A DNA stretch of 64,000 nt, taken from Panaeolus papilionaceus. Taxonomy: Eukaryota; Basidiomycota; Agaricomycetes; Agaricales. The number at the start of each line of letters is the position of its first letter. The stretch's first letter is position 1. Below the pieces are notes generated by a model that did not search any database, was not told the origin of the DNA, and was given only the letters and a program-made list of their open reading frames with translations. The DNA lies in assembly GCA_015501605.1 (NCBI GenBank), contig JADNRZ010000010.1, positions 992,001 through 1,056,000 of the forward strand, read 5' to 3'. Of the stretch, positions 1 through 12,787 are shown piece by piece. The position numbers and the translations under genes were made by a program.

Positions 1-3000
1 TGTAGTTGACATGGATATGGGCGATGACCTCCCAGACTCATCCGGAGATCCTTCTGATTTCAGCATGAAATGAGCATCCAGCAAACCAGTTACGTTCGTC
101 TTGGAAGATCCAACAGCGGGCGCCGCCTTTTGACCATCTGTGCTACCAACATGCAATCTGCTGGCCGGCCTCAAGGAAACCGAATTAGTAGTGGAGACGA
201 TGGACTCTGTTGGGCTGGCAGGTCGGTCTGGTTTGTCGGAAATACTTGGGCTTTGCCCTGCAGACAGTGAGGTGGTAGACGAGCCCGCCACTGGGGATAG
301 AGCGTGACGAATATCTCGAGATTTGTTCCCGTGGCTCCCAACTGAAGGGTTAGACCCGTTGAGCGTAACCAGTCTCCGCCGCAAATCTTCGAATGGGGCT
401 CCAGTGGAGCTAACTTCGCCTGTTGACGATCGATGGCCACCGCGAGGACTGAGGATAGGTGTCCTCGCTGATGAAGCTGTCTGCGATCGTCTCGATCCAA
501 GCGAGGAGGGTAATCGCGCTGAACGGGGATGCATGTCTGTATGGCGTGTTTTCAAAAAGACGGTTTGGGGAACAACCCCGAGGTTCTGTAACACGATGTC
601 CCCTGTGACCTTCAAACTCTTTCCTGTGTCTGGTTCGTAATTGAGTCGTGATGCAAAGCTGGATGTAGCGTTTGCAAGCTTGACGATATAGTCCCGCATC
701 GCCGATAATTTAGTTTCATCACTCGGCGTCATGCCTAGTTGTTGCAACTTGGCGAGCTGTGAATCATCTCTAAGAAAGACAAAAAATTTTAGAGAACCTC
801 TACCTTGAGAGATCTTTGCAGAATATGCTTACTCTTCAGATTTACTTCTTGTAATCCCAACGCTGGCAGTTTTCCTCATTGAGATAACGCTTTCTCGGGG
901 CGATTCGAATTTAGCTGCAGTCCGCCGGGGGAGCTTCCAAACAGCGGATTTGTCGCTTTTCATGGCCCATTGTACGCAGGAATCAAGTATTTGTCGTGGA
1001 AGCTATCAAATAATTAAGCTATATGTGGACCCATAAAGAAATCAGACATACAGGTAGTTTAAGAGCCGCCAGAAGGTTTTGCTCGTCGATTGTCACAATG
1101 TCGGACTTCAGGAAGTGTCGCAAAGAGGGGTATAATATACACCAAATATCACTCTGAGGCAGGTGTGCAGCAGCGGAGGTGATGAACGCGGCAGCCCCTG
1201 TTGGAAACTCAGTGTACTGCGTTGTACAGATAGCACATACACGACGGACCTTGTCTTATCCAGATATTTGGATGATACAAAAATCCCAGTGTCGCGCTCA
1301 TAAGCTCCCAGATACGCATCTTTTGAAATAGGCCAAGCTCGCACAAGCTTGTCAGCGCCGCCAAAACTTTGGCAACCACCGACTCCTCGACATCTATATT
1401 TTTTTGGAATGTAAAGAAGAGTAGGCTTGATTGAGAAAACATGAATGACTAACCTGATAACGCCTGCACCATGAGGGGCAGAATGTATTCCTCCAAGCTC
1501 CTCCCACCAGCGCAAGCTGCAACGTCCACAATACTCTCAAAGAAAGCATAGCGCAAGAGCCAATCCCGATCGTTCAAATACGTGATCATATGGCTCAGCA
1601 ACACGTCGTTGGTTTTCTGCCTTCCAAGAAAAATGCACAAAGACGAAATGTCGTGAAGGACTGCTCGCTTAACGATGCTGGAGGGGTCCATAAGCAGCGC
1701 AGATAGATGCTCTTGAATATGATTTTGCAGCTCCTGCATACTTGCGTCATAGGAGATCTAAAAGGGACATGTAAGGATGACACATCGTTAAACAAGTAGT
1801 GCAGAAGGGCACTGACCTCGAAGATAGCATTTTCGTATTCATGCGCCTCCGCGGAGAGCCTTAGAGCGCCATGGGCCTTTAGCGCCTGACCCATCTCAAG
1901 ATATCGAACGGCGGTGTCTGCCAGCTGAACAATACATTGGGCATACGTGCACCTTACGGAGACTTCTGCATCTTGCACAAGGTGTTTAATGTTAGGGATT
2001 ATATATTCCGGGAAGACTGAAACGTTGGATGGTGTGATGACTGTTACCAACATTAACTGAAAAAACAAAATTCAGACTCGTTCCATGTCACTTGGCGTTG
2101 CGATGACTCACGACTTGCATCAGAGTCCGGAGGGCTGCTGCACGGACTAGGGCAGACTCATCGTGAAGAAGTTCTACAATGTAAGGAACCATTCGGTCCA
2201 GCTTAGCTTCGTCCGTGAGGTGACAAGCCAGAGCTAGGAAAACGTCCATTGCCCGGACTTTGGAGCTTGGTAAGGTGCAATTTCTAATGTTGGCCGTCAC
2301 CAACGCAAGAATAATTAGAGCAGGTCCATCTGCAAAAGAAAAATGGTTAATACACAGCTAGCTCATGAAATGCTAGGCAAACCTTCTCCTGCCGCAAGCC
2401 GGCCACCGTGTAGTGCTGTGCGAATATTAGGTTCGTGGTTAGGGATATGTAGCTCTATGGGAAGAATGTCCTGAGGAAACTTGCCCTTTAGACCCGATCA
2501 ACACATTAGAGGAAGGTTTATTACCTTGTATGGTTGTGCAGTTGCAATAGATGAGGAAACATAGTCAATCTTAACGTCTGTAGTTTCTGTGTTGGAGACT
2601 GGTTCTGGTGAAATATAAGGTTCGATGCTTTCATAGTCTGCCCATATCCTTTCTAGACGATGATCTGAGTCGCTGGGGAGTGGGTCGTTGTGAGATTCGT
2701 TGCCAACGACTGTACCCATGCTTAGTGTGCTGGGTCTTATTGTCGTACCAGACACAGATGGAGCAGCAGATGAATGGGTGAAAGTGGCTGGCGTTGAAGG
2801 GGTCGTCATGCCCAAGCCTAGACCTTCATGAGAGAGTTCGTTGATGGATGAGACATAGTTGTGGAGGTATGAGTAAAAGCATTCTGGGAATACAGTGCCT
2901 CTGGAAGTGTGAAGAAGTGTGTCGAAAGTCGGCCTGTCTGATGGTTTAAGACTAATCATCTGCTTGATCAGATTCTGTTCCAAACGTCAGCTGTGGAGAT

Positions 3001-4023
3001 AAGCCAGAACACATTTACTACTCACCTCAACCCCTCCATCGTTTATTGCAGCGAGATGGGAGTCAACACTGTATCCACCTTCTCGATATTGGAATAATTG
3101 AGAAAGGGTGAACAATGGTGTGCCTTCCAAGAAGAGCTCAGCTATGACGCAACCAGCGCTAAAGCAGTCCATCGCTTCTGTTACCCTGCCATCTTTCTTG
3201 CCCTCCAGCTCATCCATAGCAATCTTGTTCTTCCTCGCGCTAATTTCTGGGTTGTCGGCGTGCGAGTAAAACCGCTCTGGCGCAACATAGCACGTTCGAC
3301 GACCTGACATATCAAAATAGAATGAGAAGTCGGAAGGGTCATCAAGGGGCAAATAGGTGGGTTTGTATGAGGCAAAGTCGGTGACATATATCCAGTTCCA
3401 GGAAGTAACCAAGATGTTCTCTGATTTAATGTCCCCATGCGACACTTTACGATTTCGGGCATCTCTCAAAGCAGTCAGAAGTTGAAAAGAGATCCACTTC
3501 TTTTCAATAACACTCAAGAATGGCCGGGTGCTTAAAGATGTTGAGTAAGACAATGCAGAGGAGATGTAAGCACATACATACCTGATACGATCATACAGAC
3601 TGCTCGCAACCCATTGTCTGATGATATAACCAGCTTTGTCTGTTTCTACGAAAGCCTGATAATTGTAGACATTGCCGATGTCTGCAAGAGCCTCCCTATC
3701 CACTACGACCAGACTTTAGCACGTACAAAGGAACGCATTTAATCCACATACTCTTCAATCGATGGTTGTGGGTTCTTAGTGATAACCCAGGGTCAGGTTT
3801 AATGAACACTTTAATGACCAGATATCCATTCCGATGTTTGCATTTGACAGTCTTCAAGAAACGCGCAGATCCTAGGCTATATACATATATCAGTATACAC
3901 ACGCATCCCATAACTTCTTTTTCACCTCTTCTCAAAGATGATGTCTCCTCCTAGTTCTGCAATGAAAGAATCGAGTGCAACTGTTGTGCGCGTCAAGGCC
4001 GAGCCAGAGTGAACATTTCCCAT
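1..4023 (-). CDS. VPS15: VPS15, regulatory protein kinase of the class III PI3-kinase complex (3' part beyond window)
   Basis: Regulatory subunit that anchors and activates the lipid kinase VPS34 on endosomal and autophagic membranes. The ATG at 4023-4021 opens with Met-Gly-Asn, an N-myristoylation signal typical of the family. Exon 1 (4023-3926) joins exon 2 at 3876 across a 49-nt intron. The kinase domain covers about 4000-2500, with HGDIKSEN as the catalytic loop, DFASYKP in place of DFG, and CYVAPERF as the activation segment; these departures from canonical kinases are normal for VPS15. HEAT-like helical repeats follow (about 2300-1200), then a Ser/Pro-rich linker that stays open to base 1. 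The C-terminal WD40 propeller expected of the family must lie beyond the left edge. At least ten introns of about 50 nt are present. Family assignment is firm; individual exon edges in the HEAT region are less so. Confidence 0.93.
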
Positions 4024-4892
4024 CAGGTGAGCACCTAATGTATCTTCAAACAAGCGCGTACAAGACTATGTGTCTTGTATAGTAAGATTCCGATAATGAG
4101 AAGCAGCTATTCTGTATTTCGAGGAGCGGCTATGGATGCAGTCGACAGAGGCGACTCAGGAGGAACAGTGTTAGCTGTAAGCGGCAGAGCAGTCTGTACA
4201 AATGCGGGAACTTTCTCACGTATTATGTCATCACCCAGCTGCCATTTGAGTTCCTCAGAGTACCGACGAGCTCAACAAATCACTCCGCAACGCCATTCTG
4301 TTGTGACTACAACAAACCTTACTATAACGAATATTTAGCCGTGATTTTTATACGGATCATGGATGTTCACGCGCTAAGGAACTGTTCAAGGATGGACACG
4401 TTTTTATGGAACTCCCAGCTGGATGAATCGGGTGACCTGTTATGACTATGAGGGCTCAACGTCTTTAACAACGGAATCTGTCAATGAACTTGACACATGA
4501 TCAGTCTGGCGAGATACGACATTCACCCGGCCTGCTGGTGCTTCTTCAACTCGCCTTTTATATACACTCTGGGGGCCAACCATAATACGACTCGGAACAA
4601 CAGGATACATACCCCTGTGAGGGTGCCCGCTTGTCTTCAAAAGCTTTGTGGTTACCGACATGAGCGACTGGCTCAACCCGCTCGAGTGTTTGATAAGCCG
4701 GCTCGGATATGAGCGGAGCCCTGTGAAGCTGAGAGCCAGGAACAGCAGCTCCGCTCCGCTCCAGGCGGCTCAGCTCCGGTTTGGAGCCCGCTCAGAGCGA
4801 ACCAGCGGCAACACTAACTTGCAGTGGGGGGAGCAATATAGTAAGGATGCGAGTCAGACTATAATAAAATCACTGACTCTCCCTCAGATTTG
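4024..4892. other. Intergenic region between VPS15 and a P450 relic, with GAGCGG/GCTCCG repeats
   Basis: No gene recognised. A short open frame on the minus strand (about 4446-4650) has no family signature. From about 4670 to 4810 the sequence is dominated by recurring GCTCCG, GAGCGG and GGCTC words that can pair with each other. This stretch probably holds the VPS15 promoter near 4024-4200. Confidence 0.4.
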
Positions 4893-6033
4893 GACATAAT
4901 TCACGTCGGGACGGCAGGAAGAGACTTTATGGTGCTAAACTCATATTCTGCAGCGGTCGATCTTCTTGACACACGATCTGCCATTTATTCCAGTCGGTAT
5001 GCATATAGCCTTTATCTGATCATGCCAGAGCCTTAGCTTCTTGAGACCAAGTCGTCTAATGATCAACAAGATGTAAGATCCTATCGAGTGGTGGCTCGGT
5101 GTGCAAAATCTTAACATTTGCTTACAGGGTGGGTTGGAAATGGTTGATGTCTGCTATGTCTTGCGGTGAATCCTGGAGAGAACGACGTCGACTTTTTGTA
5201 AAGTTCCTTAGTCAAAATAATGCTGACTTCTATCGGCCCCGACAAACCGAGTACATTCGGAAGACGCTTGTCAACCTTCTCGATCGCCCGGATGACTTCC
5301 TTGATATCATTTGCGGGTATGTGCTTCTTGTGTGATGAAGACCTTGACGGTGCAGCCTTCTGACCAAAACCATTGGGGGGATCGCTATATCCTTGGCTTG
5401 TGGCCTACCCAATAAATCATCCAATGACCCATATGTAGAGAGAGCACGCAAATTGACTATTTTGCCCAGTAAGGCGGGAGCCCTTGGCGGTTTTCTCGTC
5501 GACTTTTCCCCTAGTTTGTAATACATCTCTGGATGGGTTCCAGGAGCAAGTTTCCAGAACGAGGCAAGGCCTCTGCGAAAGCTTCAGGAGGAGTTACACA
5601 ACTTCCCCTATGCTGCCGCTCTCAACTACATAGTAAGACAAGGCATTCAAAGCCAAAGTGCATACACTTATTCAATATATTGGCCAGGGTACTGGGAATT
5701 GAGGCCGTCTTTCGTATCTGACTCTTTGAAAGTAATCGATGAGACGGGAGATGCTCGACATCAACGCGAGGCCACGCTCTGGACGGTTGCTGTCAACGTC
5801 TTGGCAGTTTTTAATATCAATGAAGCTTTAGGTGTGAACGGTCGTCCTATCCAACCTGTTGCTAAATATCAGGAGTCTAGGATGGTCCGGTGCGTGTCTT
5901 TTGATAATCTCTTACATTTCTTCATTGTTGTAAATCTCTCGTCCAGTCATCCTTCGCCATTCAAATACACAATCAAACCGGTTTCCAATGAAGCAGAGGC
6001 ACTCATCCACGCCTGCGTAGACAACGACTTCTG
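4893..6033 (+). pseudogene. Cytochrome P450 pseudogene (CYP5144-like)
   Basis: Segments of a microsomal P450 follow one another in the right order. An N-terminal block around 4893-4994 reads VLNSYSAAVDLLDTRSAIYS. A block at about 5120-5320 carries the WRERRRLF motif typical after the B-C region. A block at 5386-5630 includes LGGFLVDF and FPYAAAL, and a C-terminal block ends with HPSPFKYTIKP and a stop near 6033. The reading frame is broken by an in-frame TAA at 5519-5521. The sequence passes directly from the F-G region to the segment just after the heme cysteine, so the I-helix, ExxR and the heme-binding FGFGRR loop are missing. The membrane anchor and proline hinge are also absent upstream. 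It cannot encode a working monooxygenase. It resembles the intact P450 at 41943-44104 only at family level. Confidence 0.85.
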
Positions 6034-7029
6034 ATGAACCCCTCAGTGACCACCCCCCATATCTAATGAACAACTTGCTTAAACTCCAAATAGTTTGCGT
6101 CTTCCTTAATACAGCGAACATCCCAGCCAATAAACCTTGGGTAGACGTGCATATGATTTAACTCCCAACTTCGAAGTTGAGTCGTGTCAATGCTTAAGGA
6201 ACCATCGACACTGGACTGGAAAGTTTACTATGGGCACACAGTCAGTGGAGTCCATTCATCGTAGAAGGCCTCGCCTTGGGAGAATTCACTGTCGCAGATC
6301 GATAACCATATGATAACGAGCGTCTATCAACATCGCCATCAGCCGATATTCTCACACATTAAGTAAGCAAGCTCAACAACACCACACTGCACCCGATCGT
6401 GCCCATTGCACAACTTCTACCACTATACCCAACGAGCTGAAGTTTATATATTGTATCTCTCAAAATTCTTGCTCTCATATCGACGCTCTAACTCAGACAT
6501 ATCACCTGAACTTCGCTATTGATACCCAACAGCCATGACATAACTAGAATGTGAGAGAAATCTATTTTTATGCTCCAATCTATCTATGCTTACCGGTCAA
6601 TTTCGTTGGACCTTTCTATTTCTCGAACATAAGGAAACTTTGGAAGACCAAAAACACAATTAAATTTCTAAAAATTTATAGATAAGACTGGTTACGTGCG
6701 AAAAAAAGTTAAAGAAATGGTCTAATCATTAATGTGAGCTATCTTAGACTCTCTGTGATACATGTGGCCTCAGTTTCTGGGAACCGACGCTTGGGCAGGA
6801 GAACGACGTCCGTGGGAGGGAAATCGGTCAGCCGTATTGCGATAACCCGCTCCTCTCAAGGTGACATGGTCTGCTGCTCCAGGCTAAAGGAGACGTAGTT
6901 CATGTGTATCTGTGAAGACTGGTATATTATTAGGATAGAAGATGCAAGATATCGAGCCTTGTTTTCGCTTATAAGCCGTCGTTATCATGGTCATGCAACA
7001 CTTGGGATTCCTGCTCTCCTATACGAAGA
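6034..7029. other. Intergenic region
   Basis: About 1 kb without a recognisable gene. The AT-rich stretch at 6540-6740 shows no coding signal. The last 200 bases are presumably the promoter of the S41-type peptidase gene. Nothing else is seen. Confidence 0.4.
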
Positions 7030-9901
7030 ATGGCTTTCCTGGAACGCCTCGGAGTTCTCTTATTTGCCTTGCTGGCTACTTCAGTGGAAGGGGCACCTCC
7101 TGCGCGTCCCCCGGCTGCTGATCCTTGTGCTAAAATTGCTGGTCAAACGTTTGTACTGCCTGCTGATGCCTTAGCATGCTACAAAGCTTTCCCCTTCAAT
7201 GAAACTTTGCGCCAGAATGTGTTGACCAACATGGAGCGTGTTTTCAACTTTTTTACCTTTGAAGACTTTTACCTTAGGTCGCCACCACCCTTCCAAGAAT
7301 CCACGGACAATATTCGCGCAACTCTTGCAAACCTGAACAGTACTAGATTCGCGGTATGTCTTGATACTTTATAAGTGGGTCCAGCTGATACTCATGTCAA
7401 CGAGTAGACAGATTATGATTTCAATGTGGCAGTCTACGACTTTACAACCCAACTGAATGATGGGCACACTCGTGCGTTACATTGTGTTGATGCACCACCC
7501 CAACATTCTCAACGTAATTTTATAGGATACTTCCCTGCATGTTACAACAGCTTCCAGAACATCCTTCCCGCTCCTGTCGTGATCTTGGAGGAAAACGGTG
7601 TTCAGAATCTCTTCATCGCACCGGACTCCGTTGAGTTCATCAGCCAACTTGGACCAAGTTACACAGGGATTTTGGCACAGCTTGGATTCAACTGGCAACG
7701 CCTCGCTGGAGCAAAGGTTCTCAGAATTCAAGGGATGGACGCCTTTGATTATGTCGACCTAATCGCGCGTACTGTCTCCGGGAACTATCTCGATCACGGC
7801 GTTCGGGTCAACTCCGTCATGACAAGTTATCGTATCTCGCCTACTACCTTCTCCCAGCGTATTGGAGACCTGGCGGGCCCTGTAAATGTCAAAGACAGTT
7901 TCCTCACATTCCAGCTTATTGTTGCAAATTCGACAAAGGTTGAAACAGTTCAAATTCCTTTCGTGGCAGACTTCACAGGGGAGGCCTTCACTGACAAGGC
8001 ATCTTTGTATGTTTGCATCTCATGATCAAAACTGCGATTAGGTGCTGATATCGCTTAGCTGGGCGAACAATTGTATTGCCAACGACGAAACAAATGGTGT
8101 TGATGTCAGGACCCAGGGTTTTGCACGAAAATTGAAGAAACAGCCCAAGGCTGGGATAATCGACCCATCCCGTCAGAATGCTTTGGCGCTTCCCGATCCA
8201 TTCCTGCCGACGGCGCCACCTGTCAATGGGAGCGAAGATGTGATCAAGTCCTTTATTCTTCCTGACAAAAAAACCGGTGTTGTAAGTTGTCTACTGAGTT
8301 GTCACCTAGCCCGGTTTTGAAACTGCTGCAAACAGATGTTTGTTGGCTCCTTCGAGCCTGATGACTTCGACCAGTTCCAATCGGATGTCGTCTCCGCTGT
8401 TCAGGCCTTCAAGGGCCAGGGAGTTACACGACTCCTACTCGATTTAACTAACAACGGAGGAGGTTTTGTTTGCCTTGGGCAGTTCCTCCACCAGTTTTTG
8501 GCGGGGTCTCAGATTGGTTACCCGTAAGATCACGATATATCTACTCGAAAGGTGTCCGGGTTCTAATGGACTTCACACAGTGGATTCCAATCGAGTGTTA
8601 GGGCAGCGCCTCTCGCACAAAAAATTGTTGCAGCTCATGTAGCCATGGGTGCAAATGATATTGGAACGTTCTATAGTCCCAATAACTGTGAGTGTTCTTA
8701 GAATTTTGTTGGATAATTATTTACCCTTGGTAGGGGCCTTCTTCAATGACACGATTCTTCCAAATACATTCGACTACATCAGCCCGGACGACCCATTCAT
8801 GATCAATGGCGTTTCTGACCCAACCTCCCAACGTTTCCATGTTCGTATTCTCTGCTCGCTGATGACCCCTAAGAGGCATTTATCTCTTTTCAGGATACAT
8901 GCGTGGAATCGTTCTCTCAGCCAATTCCAGACACTCCGCCGTTTGATTTAGGGCGAGTATTACTTCTATCTACACTCAACCCTGCTAATTATATTATTCA
9001 TTCTAGCAATGTCGCAATAGGTATTTGTTCGCCGACCTTCTCAGATAATTCACTTCCTGACATGCTATGTGACACTTACAGTCAGTAATGGGAATTGCGC
9101 GTCCACCTGCGCAATGTTTAGCACCTTGATGTTCGAACGACACCAGACTAAGGTCGCAGTCTTCGGGGGTAAACCCGGTGAACAGCTACAGTACAAGGGA
9201 ATGGCGGGGAACCAAGTACTTGAATGGACTGATCTCGACACCGAGATAAAGTCAGTTGGGCTTAAAGATGTGCGGTTATTTTTTATCCGTTCCCGAGTTC
9301 GTGATGTGAATGTTAACGACAAACCTGAATTCCTCCAGGACCCACTTGCACCTCCAGACCTGTGAGTCGCCTGATTTGCACTGAAACCCAATACGTACTC
9401 AAAAGCAAATTCAGGCTCGTAAATGCCAACTTCCGGTGCGTTTTATGGGTGCAATTTGCTCCGCTCTTAATTGATTGATTCCGTGTTTTCTTCCTCGCCG
9501 ATTCGGACTTTCCACAGTCACAACTGGAGAACAGGTTGCGTTATTCTTCACCGTTCGTCGCAAAACGGATGCTAACTTTTATCCTATCTTCTTCAGCTTG
9601 GAGCTTCCTGGATGAAACTAGGCCAATTGGTAAGCATTTGTCTTCGATTTTGTCCTCCAATCCTCCTGACCTGTTCTCTCGAAATAGCGTATGTGTCGGA
9701 ATTACCTTTGCGTAAGTGACTATTTCAGATTTGGATTTGCTGCGCACAATTGACTTTATTTAGTCCGATTCCCGTACACAAAGGACACTTACAATAACCC
9801 GCAAAATTTATGGACTTTTGCGTGGGTGTTTTTCCGTTCGCCAATACCAATAGTGTCATTCGCTGACTCTTCCCAACAGGGCTTCTCAATTGTTCCACTG
9901 A
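7030..9901 (+). CDS. Secreted S41-type (tail-specific / CPAF-like) serine peptidase
   Basis: Predicted extracellular serine peptidase of the S41 type, a family recurrent in Agaricomycetes; substrate unknown. The ATG at 7030 starts a signal peptide (LGVLLFALLATSVEG, cleavage about residue 22). A PDZ-like region follows, then the S41 core: LLLDLTNNGGGF near 8440 is the conserved substrate-channel strand, and GNCASTCAMF near 9095 carries the likely nucleophilic serine. The C-terminus FPYTKDTYNNPQNLWTFA is typical of the group. I resolve 16 exons: 7030-7353, 7408-7471, 7526-8006, 8059-8281, 8336-8523, 8581-8687, 8734-8840, 8894-8952, 9007-9020, 9082-9361, 9415-9435, 9518-9534, 9597-9629, 9688-9711, 9764-9821 and 9880-9901. 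They sum to 2022 nt (673 residues) with consistent phases throughout. The intron at 8953-9006 appears to use a GC donor. No neighbour suggests a cluster. Confidence 0.88.
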
Positions 9902-11089
9902 GGAAACGTATCTACATGGATGTAGTAAGACAGCCCTTAGAAAGCGAGTTGCCTGCGCGGCAGGTATACCTGACCTTTGTTTGTCCTGTATTTTTGAATA
10001 TGACTACGCGTTTGAATCGCGGCTGGTGTATCCACTGCAAGCTCCAGACTCAGGCGCCGTTAAGTGGCCTAACGCTAAAACGGGGGGGGGGGGTAAAAAA
10101 GCGTTGGAGTATCATATTAACCTTCCTGGGACCCTCTAACATGAGTCAAAGCTTGCTCTCAGCTTCGTGTGGAGGTTAGTCACTGACCCTCATTAGAATA
10201 ATCTGGCTGATGGTGGCATCTTATCTCTCTTCCCATACCTCAACGAACCCCAAGCTTCTTCTTCCCAAGGTGGTTCACGAGCTGTCCATTTCTCTTCAAT
10301 GTTTGTCGCTGAAACTTGTTTTATTTGACATTAGGATATCTATTATCACGAATATGTACGACGTCTGTGGAGTGTTTGGCAGTACGAGGAAATGTCGCTC
10401 TCAATAAAACCTTTCAACAGGCGTCCATCAAAGCCGATTGTCGGTCCCTGACACATTGCGCAAATGACAGTGAAATCCTCTTGTGGCCAAGAAAACGCAG
10501 CTGAGAACAATGGACCATTGAGCGGAATTTAGGTGAGTACATGTGTTGGAATGCCGGCTGACACTTGTGAGTGTCACTCAGCCAGTGTTGTCAGTTGTAC
10601 GTCTAATCAAGACGTCGGCGCAATACGCAGTCATTTTTCAAGAAAAAAAACAGTGGTGGTTCAACTGGCTTTGAGACAAGATGCTCGCATGTAGACTATT
10701 CATTCAGCATTAATTTCGTCATGGCTCAATTTAAAAGCTAAACCATTTAAAGTGTGGGTTGTTCTTGGACGGAGGATGCCTTTCATTGCAAACAAATGAA
10801 CATGAGCCTATTGTCATGGTTATGGATGCCTTTTACAGAGATTGATTCAGACACTTATTACTGATAACTCCATTCAGGTGGGTTTGTCCCCTTTGGACCA
10901 ACACGTTGTGATTGGTGAGTGTAAAGCAGCGTGCAATGAGTATGAGAAATGTCAAACTCAACCCTCACCTAGTTGAACTTGGGTCACGGCTGGCCCGTTT
11001 TACTTTCACCCTTTTACCTCTACCCTCCATTAATTCCTTCCCACCTGATTTGTTTCTTTTCTCTATTTAAATCTGGCTAATCCTCGATT
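9902..11089. other. Intergenic region with a poly-G tract
   Basis: No gene recognised over about 1.2 kb. A run of 12 G occurs at 10082-10093. The final 100 bases before 11090 contain a CT-rich, TATTTAAAT-bearing stretch consistent with the promoter of the next gene. Confidence 0.35.
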
Positions 11090-12787
11090 ATGGTGGAAGA
11101 AGGACAGCTACCGTCGCCCTCTATCGAAGAGGGCTCATCCAATCTCCTCGCATTAGACTTCGTCGCGCGTCCCAAGAGTGCGAGAACACCCAACTGTCTT
11201 GCTCCACAAGGTGCTCGTCCTAAATCTCTGGCAGCCAACATGTTCTACAAGAAGGCTACAGCTGCACACGAGCCTCCACCGATGCCTAATTCTCGAAGCA
11301 GTCCTGGACGCGGGCTTACACTGGACATTCAAGACAATATGAATACTTATAGCTCAATCAAGAGCGCTCCTGCAAGGAATACAAGACCACTACCGAGCAT
11401 CCCTGCACCTCTCCCTCCTATGTCTACCGATTTTGCCTTTCCTACTCCGAAGACAGCGCCGGTAGATACTGGCACGAGCGACATTTCTCCGACATCCTCA
11501 TCGTCTCCTGAAGAAATCAGCCCACCAAAAGCCTCGAGTAGCACACCCAGTCAGCCGCGCAAAATACGGCGTTTACCTAAACCCCCAACTTCAAATGGCT
11601 CAGGGCACCTCACCGTCCCATCATTCTCGTCAGGCATGTCTGGGCCTCCCCTCGAAGCTGGGCCAAGCACGAGCACCGAGCCCACAACTCTGCCCTGCAA
11701 GCGAAAACCCTTGCCGCTCCCAGGCCAACCCTCGAGCCCTACAGACCAGCTGCCAAGGCGGTTGAGCAGACACATCCCCACGCAGTCCCTACCCTCACTC
11801 GTCCACCCTGGCGCAAAAGCGAATATGCCGCTTTCGCGATCCTCGACCCCACCCCCTTGCCTTCCCATTGCGCTGATTCCCGTAGCACCCCTACGACCGA
11901 AATCAAGAATTGTGTCTCGTATCATGAACACTGCACTTCGGATACCACCTTACCGTGCGCTGTCTCGTGTTGCCAGAGGTGCTGGCGGTACCAAATCCGG
12001 AAATGAAAGCGAGAAGGGGAATGGGAACAGGAGTGTGAATGGGAATGGGAATGGGAATGGGGTTGGTAGTGGAAATGTTGCTGCACCCCCGAGACCGCCT
12101 ACGCCGCCTTCCCCCATTAATTCTCGAGCCCGCGCTGACCGCGATGGTGGGATCCCAAGACGGCGGAGGCCGCCTGGTGCGCCGCTACCACTCAAACACG
12201 CGCGGTCGACGTTATTGCTGCAGCAGCCGATACGAGTTAACGCGCTCAGGGACGACGAAGATGGAACAGCAGGCGAGGAGGAAGACATAGAAGAGGCCTC
12301 GTCATGGTCTGATGAATCGGACGACGACTCGATATTGGGCGAGATTGATCCCGAAATTGGGTTTGCCACGATTATGACGGCCATTCCTGCGTTCAAGGCT
12401 TCTGTAACGAGTTTGGCGCTGGGACCAGGGCAGCGGCAGACATTGGTGCTTACGAGACGCCAGTCGAGGATGGGCCCAATGGTGATGATGCCTGCGGTAC
12501 CCAGTCTCCATGTTACTGCTCCCCCTGCTGAACCTCCTGTTGCGGTGGATCTGGGGATGGATGTTAAGCAGAGTGGTGAATTTAACCCAGTAAACACCGT
12601 GAACGTGAATGTAGAGGTTATGGTGCACAAGGACGAGGGAGAGGTGGATTATAAGTGGATACTGGCGGAGAGGAAACTGATTCGCAAGAGTGTGCGGAAC
12701 AGTGGCAAGTGGGTTTGGGAGAAGAAGGGAAAAAGATATACGCAGAGAGACTACGAGCAGGTTATGAGAGTGTTGAGGGCGTTGTGA
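11090..12787 (+). CDS. Hypothetical Pro/Ser-rich disordered protein with a basic conserved-looking C-terminus
   Basis: A single uninterrupted frame of 565 codons from an ATG. Residues 1 to about 300 are rich in Pro, Ser and Thr and probably unstructured. Around residues 305-325 a short Gly-Asn repeat (units such as NGNG) is encoded by GGGAATGGGAATG-type DNA. An acidic stretch (EEEDIEEASSWSDESDDD) lies near residue 400. The last 60 residues look ordered: an acidic/hydrophobic start, then WILAERKLIRKSV and YTQRDYEQVMRVLRAL. I do not recognise a family and propose no function. Length, codon regularity and the well-formed C-terminus favour a real gene, although the repeat region gives long open frames on the other strand too. 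Confidence 0.72.
   Translation: MVEEGQLPSPSIEEGSSNLLALDFVARPKSARTPNCLAPQGARPKSLAANMFYKKATAAHEPPPMPNSRSSPGRGLTLDIQDNMNTYSSIKSAPARNTRPLPSIPAPLPPMSTDFAFPTPKTAPVDTGTSDISPTSSSSPEEISPPKASSSTPSQPRKIRRLPKPPTSNGSGHLTVPSFSSGMSGPPLEAGPSTSTEPTTLPCKRKPLPLPGQPSSPTDQLPRRLSRHIPTQSLPSLVHPGAKANMPLSRSSTPPPCLPIALIPVAPLRPKSRIVSRIMNTALRIPPYRALSRVARGAGGTKSGNESEKGNGNRSVNGNGNGNGVGSGNVAAPPRPPTPPSPINSRARADRDGGIPRRRRPPGAPLPLKHARSTLLLQQPIRVNALRDDEDGTAGEEEDIEEASSWSDESDDDSILGEIDPEIGFATIMTAIPAFKASVTSLALGPGQRQTLVLTRRQSRMGPMVMMPAVPSLHVTAPPAEPPVAVDLGMDVKQSGEFNPVNTVNVNVEVMVHKDEGEVDYKWILAERKLIRKSVRNSGKWVWEKKGKRYTQRDYEQVMRVLRAL

Noticed and set aside
11950..12630. 226-codon minus-strand frame opposite the disordered protein
   Set aside because: Low-complexity shadow of the Gly-Asn and acidic repeats; no start context or protein features.
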